DNA of 22,227 nucleotides from Fimenecus sp045602655 (GCA_045602655.1 JAZSBY010000006.1:1-22227); one strand, 5' to 3'. Shown: positions 7,301 through 13,830, numbered from the stretch's first letter. Notes: a model not told the origin generated them from the letters alone. A program made the numbers and translations.

Positions 7301-7541
7301 TACAGGCCAATCACCTAACATTATGGATATGCTTCAGAATGGTGAGGTTTCGCTTATTATCAACACACCAACACACGGTCGTCTTGCAAACCGTGACGGT
7401 TTCAAACTCCGTCGTCTTGCAGTTGAGTCAGGTACATCCTGTCTTACATCTCTTGATGCAGCACTCAGTGTTATGAGAAGTACATTTGTAGTGCCTGAAG
7501 ACCAGATGAGTCTTACTGATATTGCATCTCTCAAATTATAA
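4332..7541 (+). CDS. carB: Carbamoyl-phosphate synthase large subunit
   Basis: CarB makes carbamoyl phosphate from bicarbonate, ammonia and two ATP, for pyrimidine and arginine synthesis. The 1069-residue protein has the expected duplicated architecture: carboxy-phosphate half (about 1-400) with an ATP-grasp domain (RPAYTLGGTGGG, IEVNPRVSRSSALASKATG), oligomerisation domain (about 400-550), carbamoyl-phosphate half (about 555-935; GSGPIRIGQGVEFDY, RPSYVLGGQGMQ, IEVNPRSSRTVPYISKVTG) and a C-terminal MGS-type allosteric domain (about 940-1069). ATP- and metal-ligand Glu, Asn, Gln and Arg residues are present in both halves, so catalysis should be intact, unlike its partner CarA. It starts one base after the carA stop, with AAGGAGG in the carA 3' end, so the two are translationally coupled. 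Confidence 0.97.
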   Translation: MLDKSIKKVMVIGSGPIIIGQAAEFDYAGTQACRSLKEEGVEVVLVNSNPATIMTDGDIADKVYIEPLTIPTLTKIIEKEKPDSLLPSLGGQTGLNLAMELNELGILKENNVRLIGINADSIRKAEDRQEFKDTMEAIGEPCIESLVVETVEDALDFSAKIGYPVIVRPAYTLGGTGGGIAYDEEQLHEIASNGIRLSRVNQVLIEKCISGWKEIEFETMRDSKGNCITICSMENMDPVGIHTGDSIVVAPAQTLMEKEYSMLRNAALNIISALDIQGGCNVQFALHPTSFKYAVIEVNPRVSRSSALASKATGFPIARVASKIALGLGLDEIPNAVTGKTYASFEPTIDYIVCKFPKWPFDKFVTAKKTLGTQMKATGEVMSIARTFEAALHKSLHSLEENKESLLLDSFMEMSKEEVHQALYNVDNLRVYAIAVAIYKGIALEEIHDITKIDMWFLSKIKNIVEMEKTLKSGLCDKETLFKAKKMGFTDSVIAKNVGTTKGAIKHLRKLWNIMPSFSIVDTCAAEFPAQTPYYYSDYGIANEVNPKTDKKKIMVLGSGPIRIGQGVEFDYCSVHSVWALKKAGCEAIIVNNNPETVSTDFDVSDKLYFEPLTPEYVTSIVELENPDGAIVQFGGQTAIKLTKTLNDLGVKILGTDADHVDAAEDRERFDEILEFCDIARPKGQTVFTAQEAIAAAHSLGYPVLVRPSYVLGGQGMQIAASDEDILEFMDIITRTIPDLSEHPVLVDKYLMGQEVEVDAICDGKDILIPGIMEHIDRAGIHSGDSISVYPAVTLSQKVQKTIVDYTKRLASALHVIGMMNIQFIVLRETVYIIEVNPRSSRTVPYISKVTGIPAISLATRAMLGERIADMGYGTGLYKNSGYYAIKLPVFSFEKIIGADTSLGPEMKSTGEVLGISTDYNEALLKAFEGGGVSMPKDAKIVVTVRDKDKKEVGEMLKEFKDSEFEFYATPGTCKVIREAGIECKEVNPLTGQSPNIMDMLQNGEVSLIINTPTHGRLANRDGFKLRRLAVESGTSCLTSLDAALSVMRSTFVVPEDQMSLTDIASLKL

Positions 7542-7559
7542 TTTATAAAACCAAAAAGA

Positions 7560-7593
7560 AGTCGAAATTGGGTGTAAAAACCTAATTTCGACT
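7560..7593 (+). terminator. Long hairpin after carB, probable terminator without a clean T-run
   Basis: AGTCGAAATTGGG (7560-7572) pairs with CCTAATTTCGACT (7581-7593), 13 bp with one G-T pair and an eight-base loop. On the plus strand it is followed only by ACAACTTTT; on the minus strand it is followed by TTCTTTTT. It could be a leaky terminator or 3' stabilising/processing structure between carB and the downstream hydrolase, which has no clear promoter of its own. Confidence 0.55.
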
Positions 7594-7617
7594 ACAACTT
7601 TTAAGGAGTGAATTCTT

Positions 7618-8793
7618 ATGGCAGGTATCGTTGAATATTCCCTTGTGAATGCTCATAAGGATTTTAACAAATTGCCATTTTCAAAGGTTGATGGTTTGAT
7701 TTTCGCACAACTTGCGTATCTTGACTACGATAACTTTGTCCCTGACAAACAGTTATTTGCAAGGGGTCTTACTTTCTCGAAAATATGTGAGCAGGAAAAT
7801 TTTGACAGTCTTTTCCCACTTGAAAGGACGGCAAGAAAGAACCTTTTACTTTTCAACTCCCTTGCATACAGTAAAAGATACGGGAAAATCAAAATCAAAT
7901 ACCACGAAAACATATTTGACAGTGAAAAGGAAATTCAGTTTTCAGCCACAACCTTTATTATGCCCAATGGTGATGCTTGTGTTGCCTTTAGAGGTACTGA
8001 CTCCACTATTACCGGTTGGCGTGAAAACTTTAATATGCTCTATAACGACACTGTCCCTGCACAAATTTCTGCTGTTAAGTACCTTAATACAGTTGCAAAA
8101 AAAATCAAGGGCAAAATAACTGCTGTCGGTCATTCAAAAGGCGGAAACCTTGCAATTTATGCAAGTGTTATGTGTTCCGATAAAACAAAAGAAAAAATCG
8201 TTGAGGTGCACAGTTTTGACAGTCCCGGATTTACAGAGGATTTTGTAAATTCACAAAAATATCTTGAAGCTGAAAGTAAAATTTTAAAATTCGTACCTGA
8301 GGAGTCAATGATTGGAATGCTCCTTAATGATACTGCGTCTTATCGCATTGTTAAAAGCGAAGGTGAAGGAATACATCAGCACGACCCATTTTTATGGATT
8401 GTTGATAATAACGACTTTGTAACAGGTGAAAAAATACACACAAAAGCAAAGTTTGTAACAGGCACATTAAAAGAATGGATAAGCAATTTTACACCGGAGC
8501 AAAGAGAACTTTTAGTTGATGCCGTTTTTGATATTATAGAAGCTACAAATGCTCAAAAAGCTGAAAGTTTTATTGACTGGAGTGAAAATTTAAGGGGTAA
8601 TGCTAATCTTTTCTACGATACAATTAAGGATTTAGACCCTGAAACAAGGAGCTTTTTGCTAAAGTTTCTCGGAAATATTTTCCCATCTGCTACGGATACT
8701 GTACTTAACAAACCAAAGAGGATTATCAAAGACACCTTTGATAAATTCAAATCAAAAAGGATTGATGTAGAAGATAATTCCACTGAACCATAA
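7618..8793 (+). CDS. Mbeg1-like (DUF2974) alpha/beta hydrolase
   Basis: The 391-residue protein opens GIVEYSLVNAHKDFNKLPFSKVDGLIFAQLAYLDYD-like, typical of the Mbeg1-like/DUF2974 family of Firmicutes lipase-fold proteins. The nucleophile elbow GHSKGG places the catalytic serine at about Ser173 inside AVGHSKGGNLAIYA. Asp201 (HSFDSPGF) and His253 or His255 (GIHQHDPF) complete a plausible triad. FRGTD at about 125-129 resembles the lipase oxyanion region. The C-terminal 100 residues are helical and charged. There is no signal peptide or membrane segment, so it is probably cytoplasmic; the substrate is unknown. AAGGAG lies just upstream of the ATG. It follows carB after a long hairpin and precedes queT by six bases plus a riboswitch, so the pair is likely co-transcribed. 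Confidence 0.85.
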   Translation: MAGIVEYSLVNAHKDFNKLPFSKVDGLIFAQLAYLDYDNFVPDKQLFARGLTFSKICEQENFDSLFPLERTARKNLLLFNSLAYSKRYGKIKIKYHENIFDSEKEIQFSATTFIMPNGDACVAFRGTDSTITGWRENFNMLYNDTVPAQISAVKYLNTVAKKIKGKITAVGHSKGGNLAIYASVMCSDKTKEKIVEVHSFDSPGFTEDFVNSQKYLEAESKILKFVPEESMIGMLLNDTASYRIVKSEGEGIHQHDPFLWIVDNNDFVTGEKIHTKAKFVTGTLKEWISNFTPEQRELLVDAVFDIIEATNAQKAESFIDWSENLRGNANLFYDTIKDLDPETRSFLLKFLGNIFPSATDTVLNKPKRIIKDTFDKFKSKRIDVEDNSTEP

Positions 8794-8799
8794 ACAAAA

Positions 8800-8841
8800 T
8801 GTCAGTTCGAAACCATCCTGACAAAAATCAAAACTACGGAG
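8800..8841 (+). promoter_or_regulatory. Probable preQ1-I riboswitch controlling queT translation
   Basis: P1 is TGTCAG (8800-8805) with CTGACA (8818-8823). The loop TTCGAAACCATC (8806-8817) matches the preQ1-I loop pattern (UUC start, CAUC end). It is followed by an A-rich tail ending AAAACTACGGAG, close to the family AAAAAACUAAGGAG in which the ribosome binding site is part of the pseudoknot. The GGAG at 8838-8841 serves the TTG start at 8850. The next gene is a QueT-type transporter, the expected target. Small size and position right after the previous stop codon indicate translational control within a longer mRNA. Confidence 0.82.
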
Positions 8842-8849
8842 TGAAAAAA

Positions 8850-9359
8850 TTGAACAAGAAAAAGACTATGTTTATTGTGGAATCGGCAGTTATTGCTGCT
8901 CTTTATGCAGGACTTACCTATGCAGCAAGTATGCTGAATCTTGCTTATGGCAGTATTCAGTTCAGATTCTCTGAGGCTTTGACAATACTTGCTTGTCTTA
9001 CCCCCTCTGCCATTCCGGGACTTACAATCGGTTGCTTTTTAGGTAATATTACAAGTCCTTACGGATTGATTGATATTATCTGTGGCACGGTTGCAACACT
9101 ACTTGCAGGGATTTTGTCCTATGCTACAAGAAAAATCAGATTTAAAAATCTGCCTTTGCTCTCTCCCCTTTTCCCCGTGCTTACAAATGCAATAATCGTG
9201 GGAATTGAAATCACATTGTTTATGCCTGAGGGATTTAAAATACAAGCCTTCTTAATCAATGCTATACAGATAGCAATTGGACAGGTTGTAATGTGCTACG
9301 GACTTGGATTACCGTTATACAACGTAATTAAAAAAACAAAAATATATAATAAAGCATAA
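8850..9359 (+). CDS. queT: QueT-family queuosine-precursor ECF transporter S component
   Basis: This 169-residue membrane protein has about five to six hydrophobic segments and the QueT (DUF988) features: an N-terminal ESAVIAALYAGLTYA helix, the motif SIQFRFSEALTILA, and GLTIGCFLGNITSPYGLIDIICGT. It is the substrate-binding S component of an energy-coupling-factor importer, probably for preQ1 or a related precursor of the modified tRNA base queuosine. The shared EcfAAT module is not in this window. I choose the TTG at 8850 because it is eight bases after GGAG and gives the usual N-terminus NKKKTMFIVES; an upstream in-frame ATG at 8799 would place the riboswitch inside the gene. The riboswitch supports the substrate assignment. 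Confidence 0.9.
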   Translation: MNKKKTMFIVESAVIAALYAGLTYAASMLNLAYGSIQFRFSEALTILACLTPSAIPGLTIGCFLGNITSPYGLIDIICGTVATLLAGILSYATRKIRFKNLPLLSPLFPVLTNAIIVGIEITLFMPEGFKIQAFLINAIQIAIGQVVMCYGLGLPLYNVIKKTKIYNKA

Positions 9360-9363
9360 AAAC

Positions 9364-9401
9364 AGCGTGATAGCCTGAATCGGTTATCACGCTTAGTTTT
9401 T
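9364..9401. terminator. Bidirectional terminator between queT and the BspA-like gene
   Basis: A 12-bp stem (9364-9375 with 9382-9393, one G-T pair) and six-base loop. It is followed by TAGTTTTT on the plus strand and GTTTTT on the minus strand, so it ends both convergent genes. Confidence 0.9.
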
Positions 9402-9402
9402 G

Positions 9403-11643
9403 TTATTCTATAATGAGTTTGCCATCGGCATCAAATTCGTAGTAGCCAACTTTAAGGTCTGTGCCTTCTACAAATCTTTGACTCATATAAAGTCTCTTGT
9501 TCTTTGCAAGTTTATGTGAGTCATTGATAAAGTAGTAGTCACCCTTATATTTTACAAGCTGATATGCATTTAATCTTACATTGTTTTTGTAGAAATAGTC
9601 ACCAACAGGGCCATCAAGTATTACCATCTTACCATTTTCATCGAATTCGTAATATCCGACTTTGAGTGGTGTACCGTCTGCGTATGTAAAGCCCTCTACA
9701 AAGTTCTGACTCAAATAGATTCTCTTATTTTTTGCAACTTTATGAGAGTCATTGATGAAATAGAAACTATTATTAAATTTTACAAGCTGATACGCCTTCT
9801 GCACTACACCATTTTTGTAAAAATAGTCGCCAACCACACCGTTGATGATAATCATTTTACCCTCTTCATCAAAGTCGTAATAACCAACATGAAGGGGTGT
9901 TCCGTCCTCAAATGTAAAACCTTCTACAAATCTCTCGCTCAAATAGATTCTCTTATTTTTTGCGATTTTGTGGTAGTCATTGATGAAATAGAAGTCACCA
10001 TTAAATTCTACAAGTTGGTATGCTTTTTGTTTCACATCATCTTTGTAGAAATAATCATCTTTAATGCCTGTGAATGTTGGAGTGTGATTATAATGAATTG
10101 TTGCATTTAGTAAATCCTCATTACCCAATTCAAAAGAAATCTCATTCCACTGTTTCTCGGTCCCAGTATAATAAACATTCGAAAGATTTGAACAACCCTT
10201 AAATGCATAAGGACCAATTGTTGTTACACTATCAGGGATTGTTATACTTGTAAGTTTGCTACAGTTACGAAATGCTCTCTCACCTATTGTTGTTACACTA
10301 TCTGGGATTGTTATATTTAGAAGAGCATGACAAACCGCAAAAGCACCACTATTAATTTCTGTTACACCATTACCGATTGTTACACTTTTAAGGTTTGCGC
10401 AAGTAGTAAATGCATAATTCCCAATTGTTGTTACACTGTCTGGGATTGTTATACTTGTGATGTTAGGGCAACGAGAAAATGCATAATCCCCAATTGTTGT
10501 TACACTATCTGGGATTATTACTGTTTTAAGGCCAGACAAATCATCAAATGCATAATTACCAACTGTTGTTACTCCATTATTTATAACAACTTTTTTTATG
10601 TTATATTCATAACTTTCCCATGGACAATTACATGGACAATTATTAGAAGATTCATAATCATCCATCTCACCTGTACCGGAAATGGTTAATGTGCCTGTGG
10701 ATGAGTCAAATTCCCAAGTAACATTCTCACCACAAGTACCTGATGGATTGGAAACTTTGGCAAAATTGATTGTGGCACCAAGTAAATCTTCGTTAGCTGA
10801 ACCTATTGAGATATTGTTCCATTCTTCCTCTGTGCCACCATAATATACATCTGTAAGGCTATTGCAACCAAAAAATGCAAAATCACTAATTGTAGTTACA
10901 CTGTCAGGGATTGTGACACTTGTAAGGCTATAGCAATCAAAAAATGCAAAATCACTAATTGTAGTTACACTGTCAGGGATTGTCACACTTGTAAGGCTTT
11001 CGCAATGTTCAAATGCACTACAACCAATTGTTGTTACACTGTCGCCGATTGTTACACTTGTAAGGCTATCGCAACCAAAAAATGCCCAACCACCGATTGT
11101 TGTTACACTGTCAGGGATGGTTACGCTTGTAAGACCTTCACACCACGCAAATGCATAATCACCGATTGTTGTTACACTATTAGGGATTTTTATGTTTGTA
11201 AGGCTCCAGCATTCACCAAATGCATAATTACCGATTGTTGTTACACTATCAGGGATTGTGATACTTGTAAGGCTATAGCAAGCAAAAAATGCACTATCAC
11301 CAATTGTTGTTACACTGTCAGGAATTGTTACACTTGTAAGGCTATCGCAATAAGTAAATGCATAATCACCAATTTTTGTTACACCATTATTGATTACAAC
11401 TTTTTTTATGTTATCTTCATAATTTTCCCATGGGCGATTATCACCATAATCTTCATAATCATACATCGCACCTGTACCTGAAATGGTTAGGGTACCTGAT
11501 GTATCATCAAATGTCCATGTAAGATTATCACCACATTTACCTGAATAGGTTTCTGCACTTGCTGTAATGTTTGACATTGGGAATACAGAAATTACCATTA
11601 TCAATGCCATTATTATTGAAAAGATTTTGCTTGATTTTTTCAT
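9403..11643 (-). CDS. Secreted BspA-like leucine-rich-repeat surface protein
   Basis: The 746-residue protein has a signal peptide (1-30, cleavage after TASA). Two parallel modules follow, each starting with a CGxNxTWxFD...GTLTISGTG domain (about 35-78 and 303-348). Each continues with 23-residue BspA/LRR_5 repeats of the form TSVTIPDSVTTIGDYAFxxC: eight in the first (79-263) and six in the second (349-487). Each module ends with a VYYxGTExxWNxIS cap. The C-terminus (529-746) has three 70-80-residue repeats, GDYFYKNxVxxxAYQLVK...FYFINDSHKxAKNKRxYxS...VGYYEFDxxGK, resembling aromatic-rich wall or glucan-binding repeats; the third is shortened. There is no LPXTG or dockerin. BspA proteins bind host or matrix components or other cells; the ligand here is unknown. 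GGAGATGG precedes the ATG. It has its own promoter and terminator. Confidence 0.92.
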   Translation of the reverse strand: MKKSSKIFSIIMALIMVISVFPMSNITASAETYSGKCGDNLTWTFDDTSGTLTISGTGAMYDYEDYGDNRPWENYEDNIKKVVINNGVTKIGDYAFTYCDSLTSVTIPDSVTTIGDSAFFACYSLTSITIPDSVTTIGNYAFGECWSLTNIKIPNSVTTIGDYAFAWCEGLTSVTIPDSVTTIGGWAFFGCDSLTSVTIGDSVTTIGCSAFEHCESLTSVTIPDSVTTISDFAFFDCYSLTSVTIPDSVTTISDFAFFGCNSLTDVYYGGTEEEWNNISIGSANEDLLGATINFAKVSNPSGTCGENVTWEFDSSTGTLTISGTGEMDDYESSNNCPCNCPWESYEYNIKKVVINNGVTTVGNYAFDDLSGLKTVIIPDSVTTIGDYAFSRCPNITSITIPDSVTTIGNYAFTTCANLKSVTIGNGVTEINSGAFAVCHALLNITIPDSVTTIGERAFRNCSKLTSITIPDSVTTIGPYAFKGCSNLSNVYYTGTEKQWNEISFELGNEDLLNATIHYNHTPTFTGIKDDYFYKDDVKQKAYQLVEFNGDFYFINDYHKIAKNKRIYLSERFVEGFTFEDGTPLHVGYYDFDEEGKMIIINGVVGDYFYKNGVVQKAYQLVKFNNSFYFINDSHKVAKNKRIYLSQNFVEGFTYADGTPLKVGYYEFDENGKMVILDGPVGDYFYKNNVRLNAYQLVKYKGDYYFINDSHKLAKNKRLYMSQRFVEGTDLKVGYYEFDADGKLIIE
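9406..10059 (-). repeat. Three tandem C-terminal 70-80-residue repeats of the BspA-like protein
   Basis: Three consecutive coding repeats share DYFYK, AYQLVK/E, FYFIND, HK-AKNKR-Y-S, FVEG and VGYYEFD blocks. The third lacks about eight residues between FVEG and the VGYY block. They resemble, but do not clearly match, choline- or glucan-binding repeats, and I treat them as a probable cell-surface attachment module. Confidence 0.8.
10183..10599 (-). repeat. Second block of 69-base LRR_5 coding repeats (six units)
   Basis: Six tandem 23-codon units with consensus SITIPDSVTTIGxYAFxxCxxL, residues 349-487 of the BspA-like protein. The first begins with the KKVVINNGVT variant. The fourth is the most divergent (VTIGNGVTEINSGAF). 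Confidence 0.85.
10855..11409 (-). repeat. First block of 69-base LRR_5 coding repeats (eight units)
   Basis: Eight tandem 23-codon units, residues 79-263. The last two are nearly identical at DNA level (around 10860-10990), indicating recent unit duplication or gene conversion. Confidence 0.85.
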
Positions 11644-11673
11644 AAAACCATCTCCGATTCTATTTTATAATTT

Positions 11674-11702
11674 ATGATAGCACAGAATTTTGCTTTTTTC
11701 AA
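11674..11702 (-). promoter_or_regulatory. Promoter of the BspA-like gene
   Basis: On the minus strand TTGAAA (11702-11697), 17 bases, TATCAT (11679-11674), with a TGC extended -10. It lies about 30 bases upstream of the ATG, and the inverted-repeat element begins only some 14 bases upstream of its -35. Confidence 0.7.
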
Positions 11703-11715
11703 GGATAAGAAAATT

Positions 11716-11922
11716 GGAGTTTGTCTGGTTCTCCCCCCTTCCGTCACCTTGCGGTGACACCTTCCCCTCGTAGGGGGAAGACTATAATAGGCTCCCCCCT
11801 TGAGGGGTGCGGGTGTCCGGTGGACACCTCTGCGTAGCAGAAGCACTGCCTGAGCCGGCAGGCGAGTAATGGAGCTGGATTGCCGTAGGCAAGACTGAGG
11901 GGGGGTGAAATCAAATCTCCCC
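11716..11922. repeat. GC-rich modular inverted-repeat element (MITE-like, non-coding)
   Basis: This fills most of the 340-base gap between the BspA-like gene and ilvB. It is clearly more GC-rich than its surroundings. It has imperfect terminal inverted repeats of about 30 bases (left 11716-11745; right 11893-11922), including a run of six or more C opposite G. Inside are successive small hairpins: GTCACC/GGTGAC (11743-11758), CTTCCCC/GGGGAAG (11761-11780), GTGTCC/GGACAC (11813-11827), TCTGC/GCAGA (11829-11841), CTGCC/GGCAG (11846-11861) and TTGCC/GGCAA (11880-11892). Short ORFs across it look like by-products. Elements of this kind are scattered in intergenic regions of Clostridia as far as I recall. 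No transposase or clear target duplication is visible. Confidence 0.75.
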
Positions 11923-11944
11923 TACAAATTATAATTTGCAGTAC

Positions 11945-11977
11945 AACAAAAAAAGGGACGATTTTCAATCATCCCTT
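11945..11977 (-). terminator. Intrinsic terminator of ilvB
   Basis: On the minus strand AAGGGATGAT (11977-11968) pairs with ATCGTCCCTT (11962-11953), one G-T pair, five-base loop, then a seven-T run. It starts six bases after the ilvB stop. Confidence 0.9.
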
Positions 11978-11983
11978 ACTTTT

Positions 11984-13690
11984 TTATTTCTTTTTGTTTT
12001 CACAGTCCATCGGGCAGGTTTCACAGTCGCCCATCATAATATCATTTACCGTTTTTCCTGCAGGAATCATTGGCAATACTCTTTCATCCTTATCAACGGC
12101 ACATTCAATCCATACAGGACCATCTATTTTAAGAGCTTCTGCGAAAGCATCTTTAAACTGTGCGATTGTTTCGGCATAATATCCCTTTGCACCAAAGCCT
12201 TCCGCAAGTTTTACAAAGTTTGTCTTACGGTGCGGGTCAGTTTCAGAGAAGCGTTTACCATAGAAACAGCGTTGCCATTGGCGAACCATACCAAGCACCT
12301 GATTATTCATAATAACTGTAATAACAGGAAGATTATAGCTTACCGCTGTACAAGCCTCATTAAGGTTCATGTGGAATGAGCCGTCGCCTGTAATATGAAC
12401 GACCTTTTTGCTGTCGCCGAGTGCAACCTTTGCACCTATTGCAGCACCATAGCCATATCCCATTGTACCCAAGCCACCACTTGTCAAAAATCCTCTTGGA
12501 TTTACATGGTGAACATACTGTGCAGACCACATCTGGTGTTGACCCACATCGGTTACAACAACCGTGTCCTCCCCTGCCATATCGCAAATTGCACCAATTA
12601 ACTGATGTGGCAAAATCTGTGTATTATCATCCTGTGGAGTATAATCAACTGCTTTATACTCATTAAGCTTTTCAAGCCAATCCGTTCTATCCTTATTTTC
12701 AATAAGCGGTAAAAGGTTTTCAAGAACCTTTTTAACATCACCGATTACATAGTGGTCAACTGCAACATTCTTATTGATTTCACTAAGGTCAATATCAATC
12801 TGAATAATTGTTGCTTTTTTTGCAAAGTCGCTTGTATCAAGGGCAACACGGTCAGAGAAACGAGTACCGATTGCAATAAGCACGTCTGCATCGTCAACTG
12901 CTTTATTTGTGGTATAAGCACCGTGCATACCCAAAAGTCCAAGGTTAAGCGGATTATTGTAACCGATTACACCTGCTGACATAAGAGTATGACAAGAAGG
13001 AATATTTGCTTTTTCAACCAACTCCAGTGCAAGGTCTGAGGCATTTGATGAAACAACACCACCACCAAACATTACAACGGGTTTTTTCGCATTATTGATA
13101 ATGTCAGCAACCTTTTGAAGCTCATTCATATCAATAACAGTATCGTCTTTAATTACAACTTTTTCTTTTCTTTCAAATTCAGTTACTGTGGCTGTAACAT
13201 CCTTAGTAATATCAATAAGGACAGGACCTTTTCTGCCTGTGTTTGCAATACGAAATGCCTCACGGATTGTGTCAGCAAGTTCATTTACATCCTGCACCAT
13301 ATAGTTATGCTTTGTAATCGGCATTGTAATACCGGTGATATAAACCTCCTGGAAAGCATCTCGACCTATAAGGCTTTTGCCTACATTACCTGTGATTACA
13401 ACCATTGGCACACTATCCATATATGCAGTTGCAATACCTGTTACAAGGTTTGTAGCACCGGGACCGCTTGTTGCAATACACACACCTGTTTTGCCGGTTG
13501 CTCTTGCATAACCGTCTGCAGCGTGAGAAGCACCCTGCTCGTGGGCAGAGAGAATATGACGAATTTTATCACTATATTTATAAAGAGCATCATAAATATT
13601 AAGGACTGCACCACCCGGGTAACCAAAAACAGTGTCAACTCCCTGCTCTATTAAAACCTCTGCCAAAATCTCTGAACCGTTAAGTTTCAT
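11984..13690 (-). CDS. ilvB: Acetolactate synthase, large (catalytic) subunit
   Basis: This thiamine-diphosphate enzyme condenses two pyruvates, or pyruvate and 2-oxobutyrate, as the first common step of valine, leucine and isoleucine synthesis. The 568-residue protein shows the N-terminal TPP domain (VFGYPGGAVLNIYDAL, with the catalytic Glu in HEQGASHAADGYAR), SGPGATNLVTGIATAYMDS, the central FAD/nucleotide-like domain, and the C-terminal TPP-binding motif GDGSFHMN...NN (about 440-470). The tail is unusual: Cys556, Cys559 and Cys563 (DCETCPMDCEN) form a CX2CX3C cluster just before a lysine-rich end. No regulatory subunit gene ilvN is adjacent; the gene is monocistronic with its own promoter and terminator. 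GGAGTGAAAG precedes the ATG. Catabolic acetolactate synthase is less likely because of sequence style and FAD-type motifs. Confidence 0.93.
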   Translation of the reverse strand: MKLNGSEILAEVLIEQGVDTVFGYPGGAVLNIYDALYKYSDKIRHILSAHEQGASHAADGYARATGKTGVCIATSGPGATNLVTGIATAYMDSVPMVVITGNVGKSLIGRDAFQEVYITGITMPITKHNYMVQDVNELADTIREAFRIANTGRKGPVLIDITKDVTATVTEFERKEKVVIKDDTVIDMNELQKVADIINNAKKPVVMFGGGVVSSNASDLALELVEKANIPSCHTLMSAGVIGYNNPLNLGLLGMHGAYTTNKAVDDADVLIAIGTRFSDRVALDTSDFAKKATIIQIDIDLSEINKNVAVDHYVIGDVKKVLENLLPLIENKDRTDWLEKLNEYKAVDYTPQDDNTQILPHQLIGAICDMAGEDTVVVTDVGQHQMWSAQYVHHVNPRGFLTSGGLGTMGYGYGAAIGAKVALGDSKKVVHITGDGSFHMNLNEACTAVSYNLPVITVIMNNQVLGMVRQWQRCFYGKRFSETDPHRKTNFVKLAEGFGAKGYYAETIAQFKDAFAEALKIDGPVWIECAVDKDERVLPMIPAGKTVNDIMMGDCETCPMDCENKKK

Positions 13691-13742
13691 CTTTCTTTCA
13701 CTCCATGTATTCGCTATTCGTTTTAGAAAAATATTAACTCAT

Positions 13743-13771
13743 ATTGTATAATATTTATATTGAAAAATCAA
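13743..13771 (-). promoter_or_regulatory. Promoter of ilvB
   Basis: On the minus strand TTGATT (13771-13766), 17 bases, TACAAT (13748-13743). The leader to the ATG is about 45 bases with no room for a T-box or attenuator. Confidence 0.75.
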
Positions 13772-13779
13772 TAGTTTAT

Positions 13780-13817
13780 AAAGAAAAAGGCAACAGAAAT
13801 AACTTTCCGTTGCCTTT
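13780..13817 (-). terminator. Intrinsic terminator after ftsH
   Basis: A 14-bp stem (13817-13804 with 13799-13786, one G-T pair) with a GTTA loop, followed by TTCTTT. It ends the rnj-to-ftsH gene run and lies immediately upstream of the ilvB promoter. Confidence 0.9.
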
Positions 13818-13830
13818 AAACTATATGGTT

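Noticed and set aside
10327..11481. Two plus-strand Cys/Thr/Ile-rich repeat ORFs (10327-10689 and 11005-11481)
   Set aside because: They are the antisense reading of the 69-base LRR repeats; the periodicity comes from the real minus-strand gene.
11640..11968. Short minus-strand ORFs rich in Arg, Pro and Gly
   Set aside because: They cross the GC-rich hairpin element, which explains the composition, and have no ribosome binding sites or family resemblance.
12395..13654. Several plus-strand ORFs within ilvB
   Set aside because: They are antisense shadows of a conserved enzyme gene with no start signals.
13691..13742. T-box or leader-peptide attenuator before ilvB
   Set aside because: The leader is only about 45 bases and contains neither a terminator nor a specifier-type structure.
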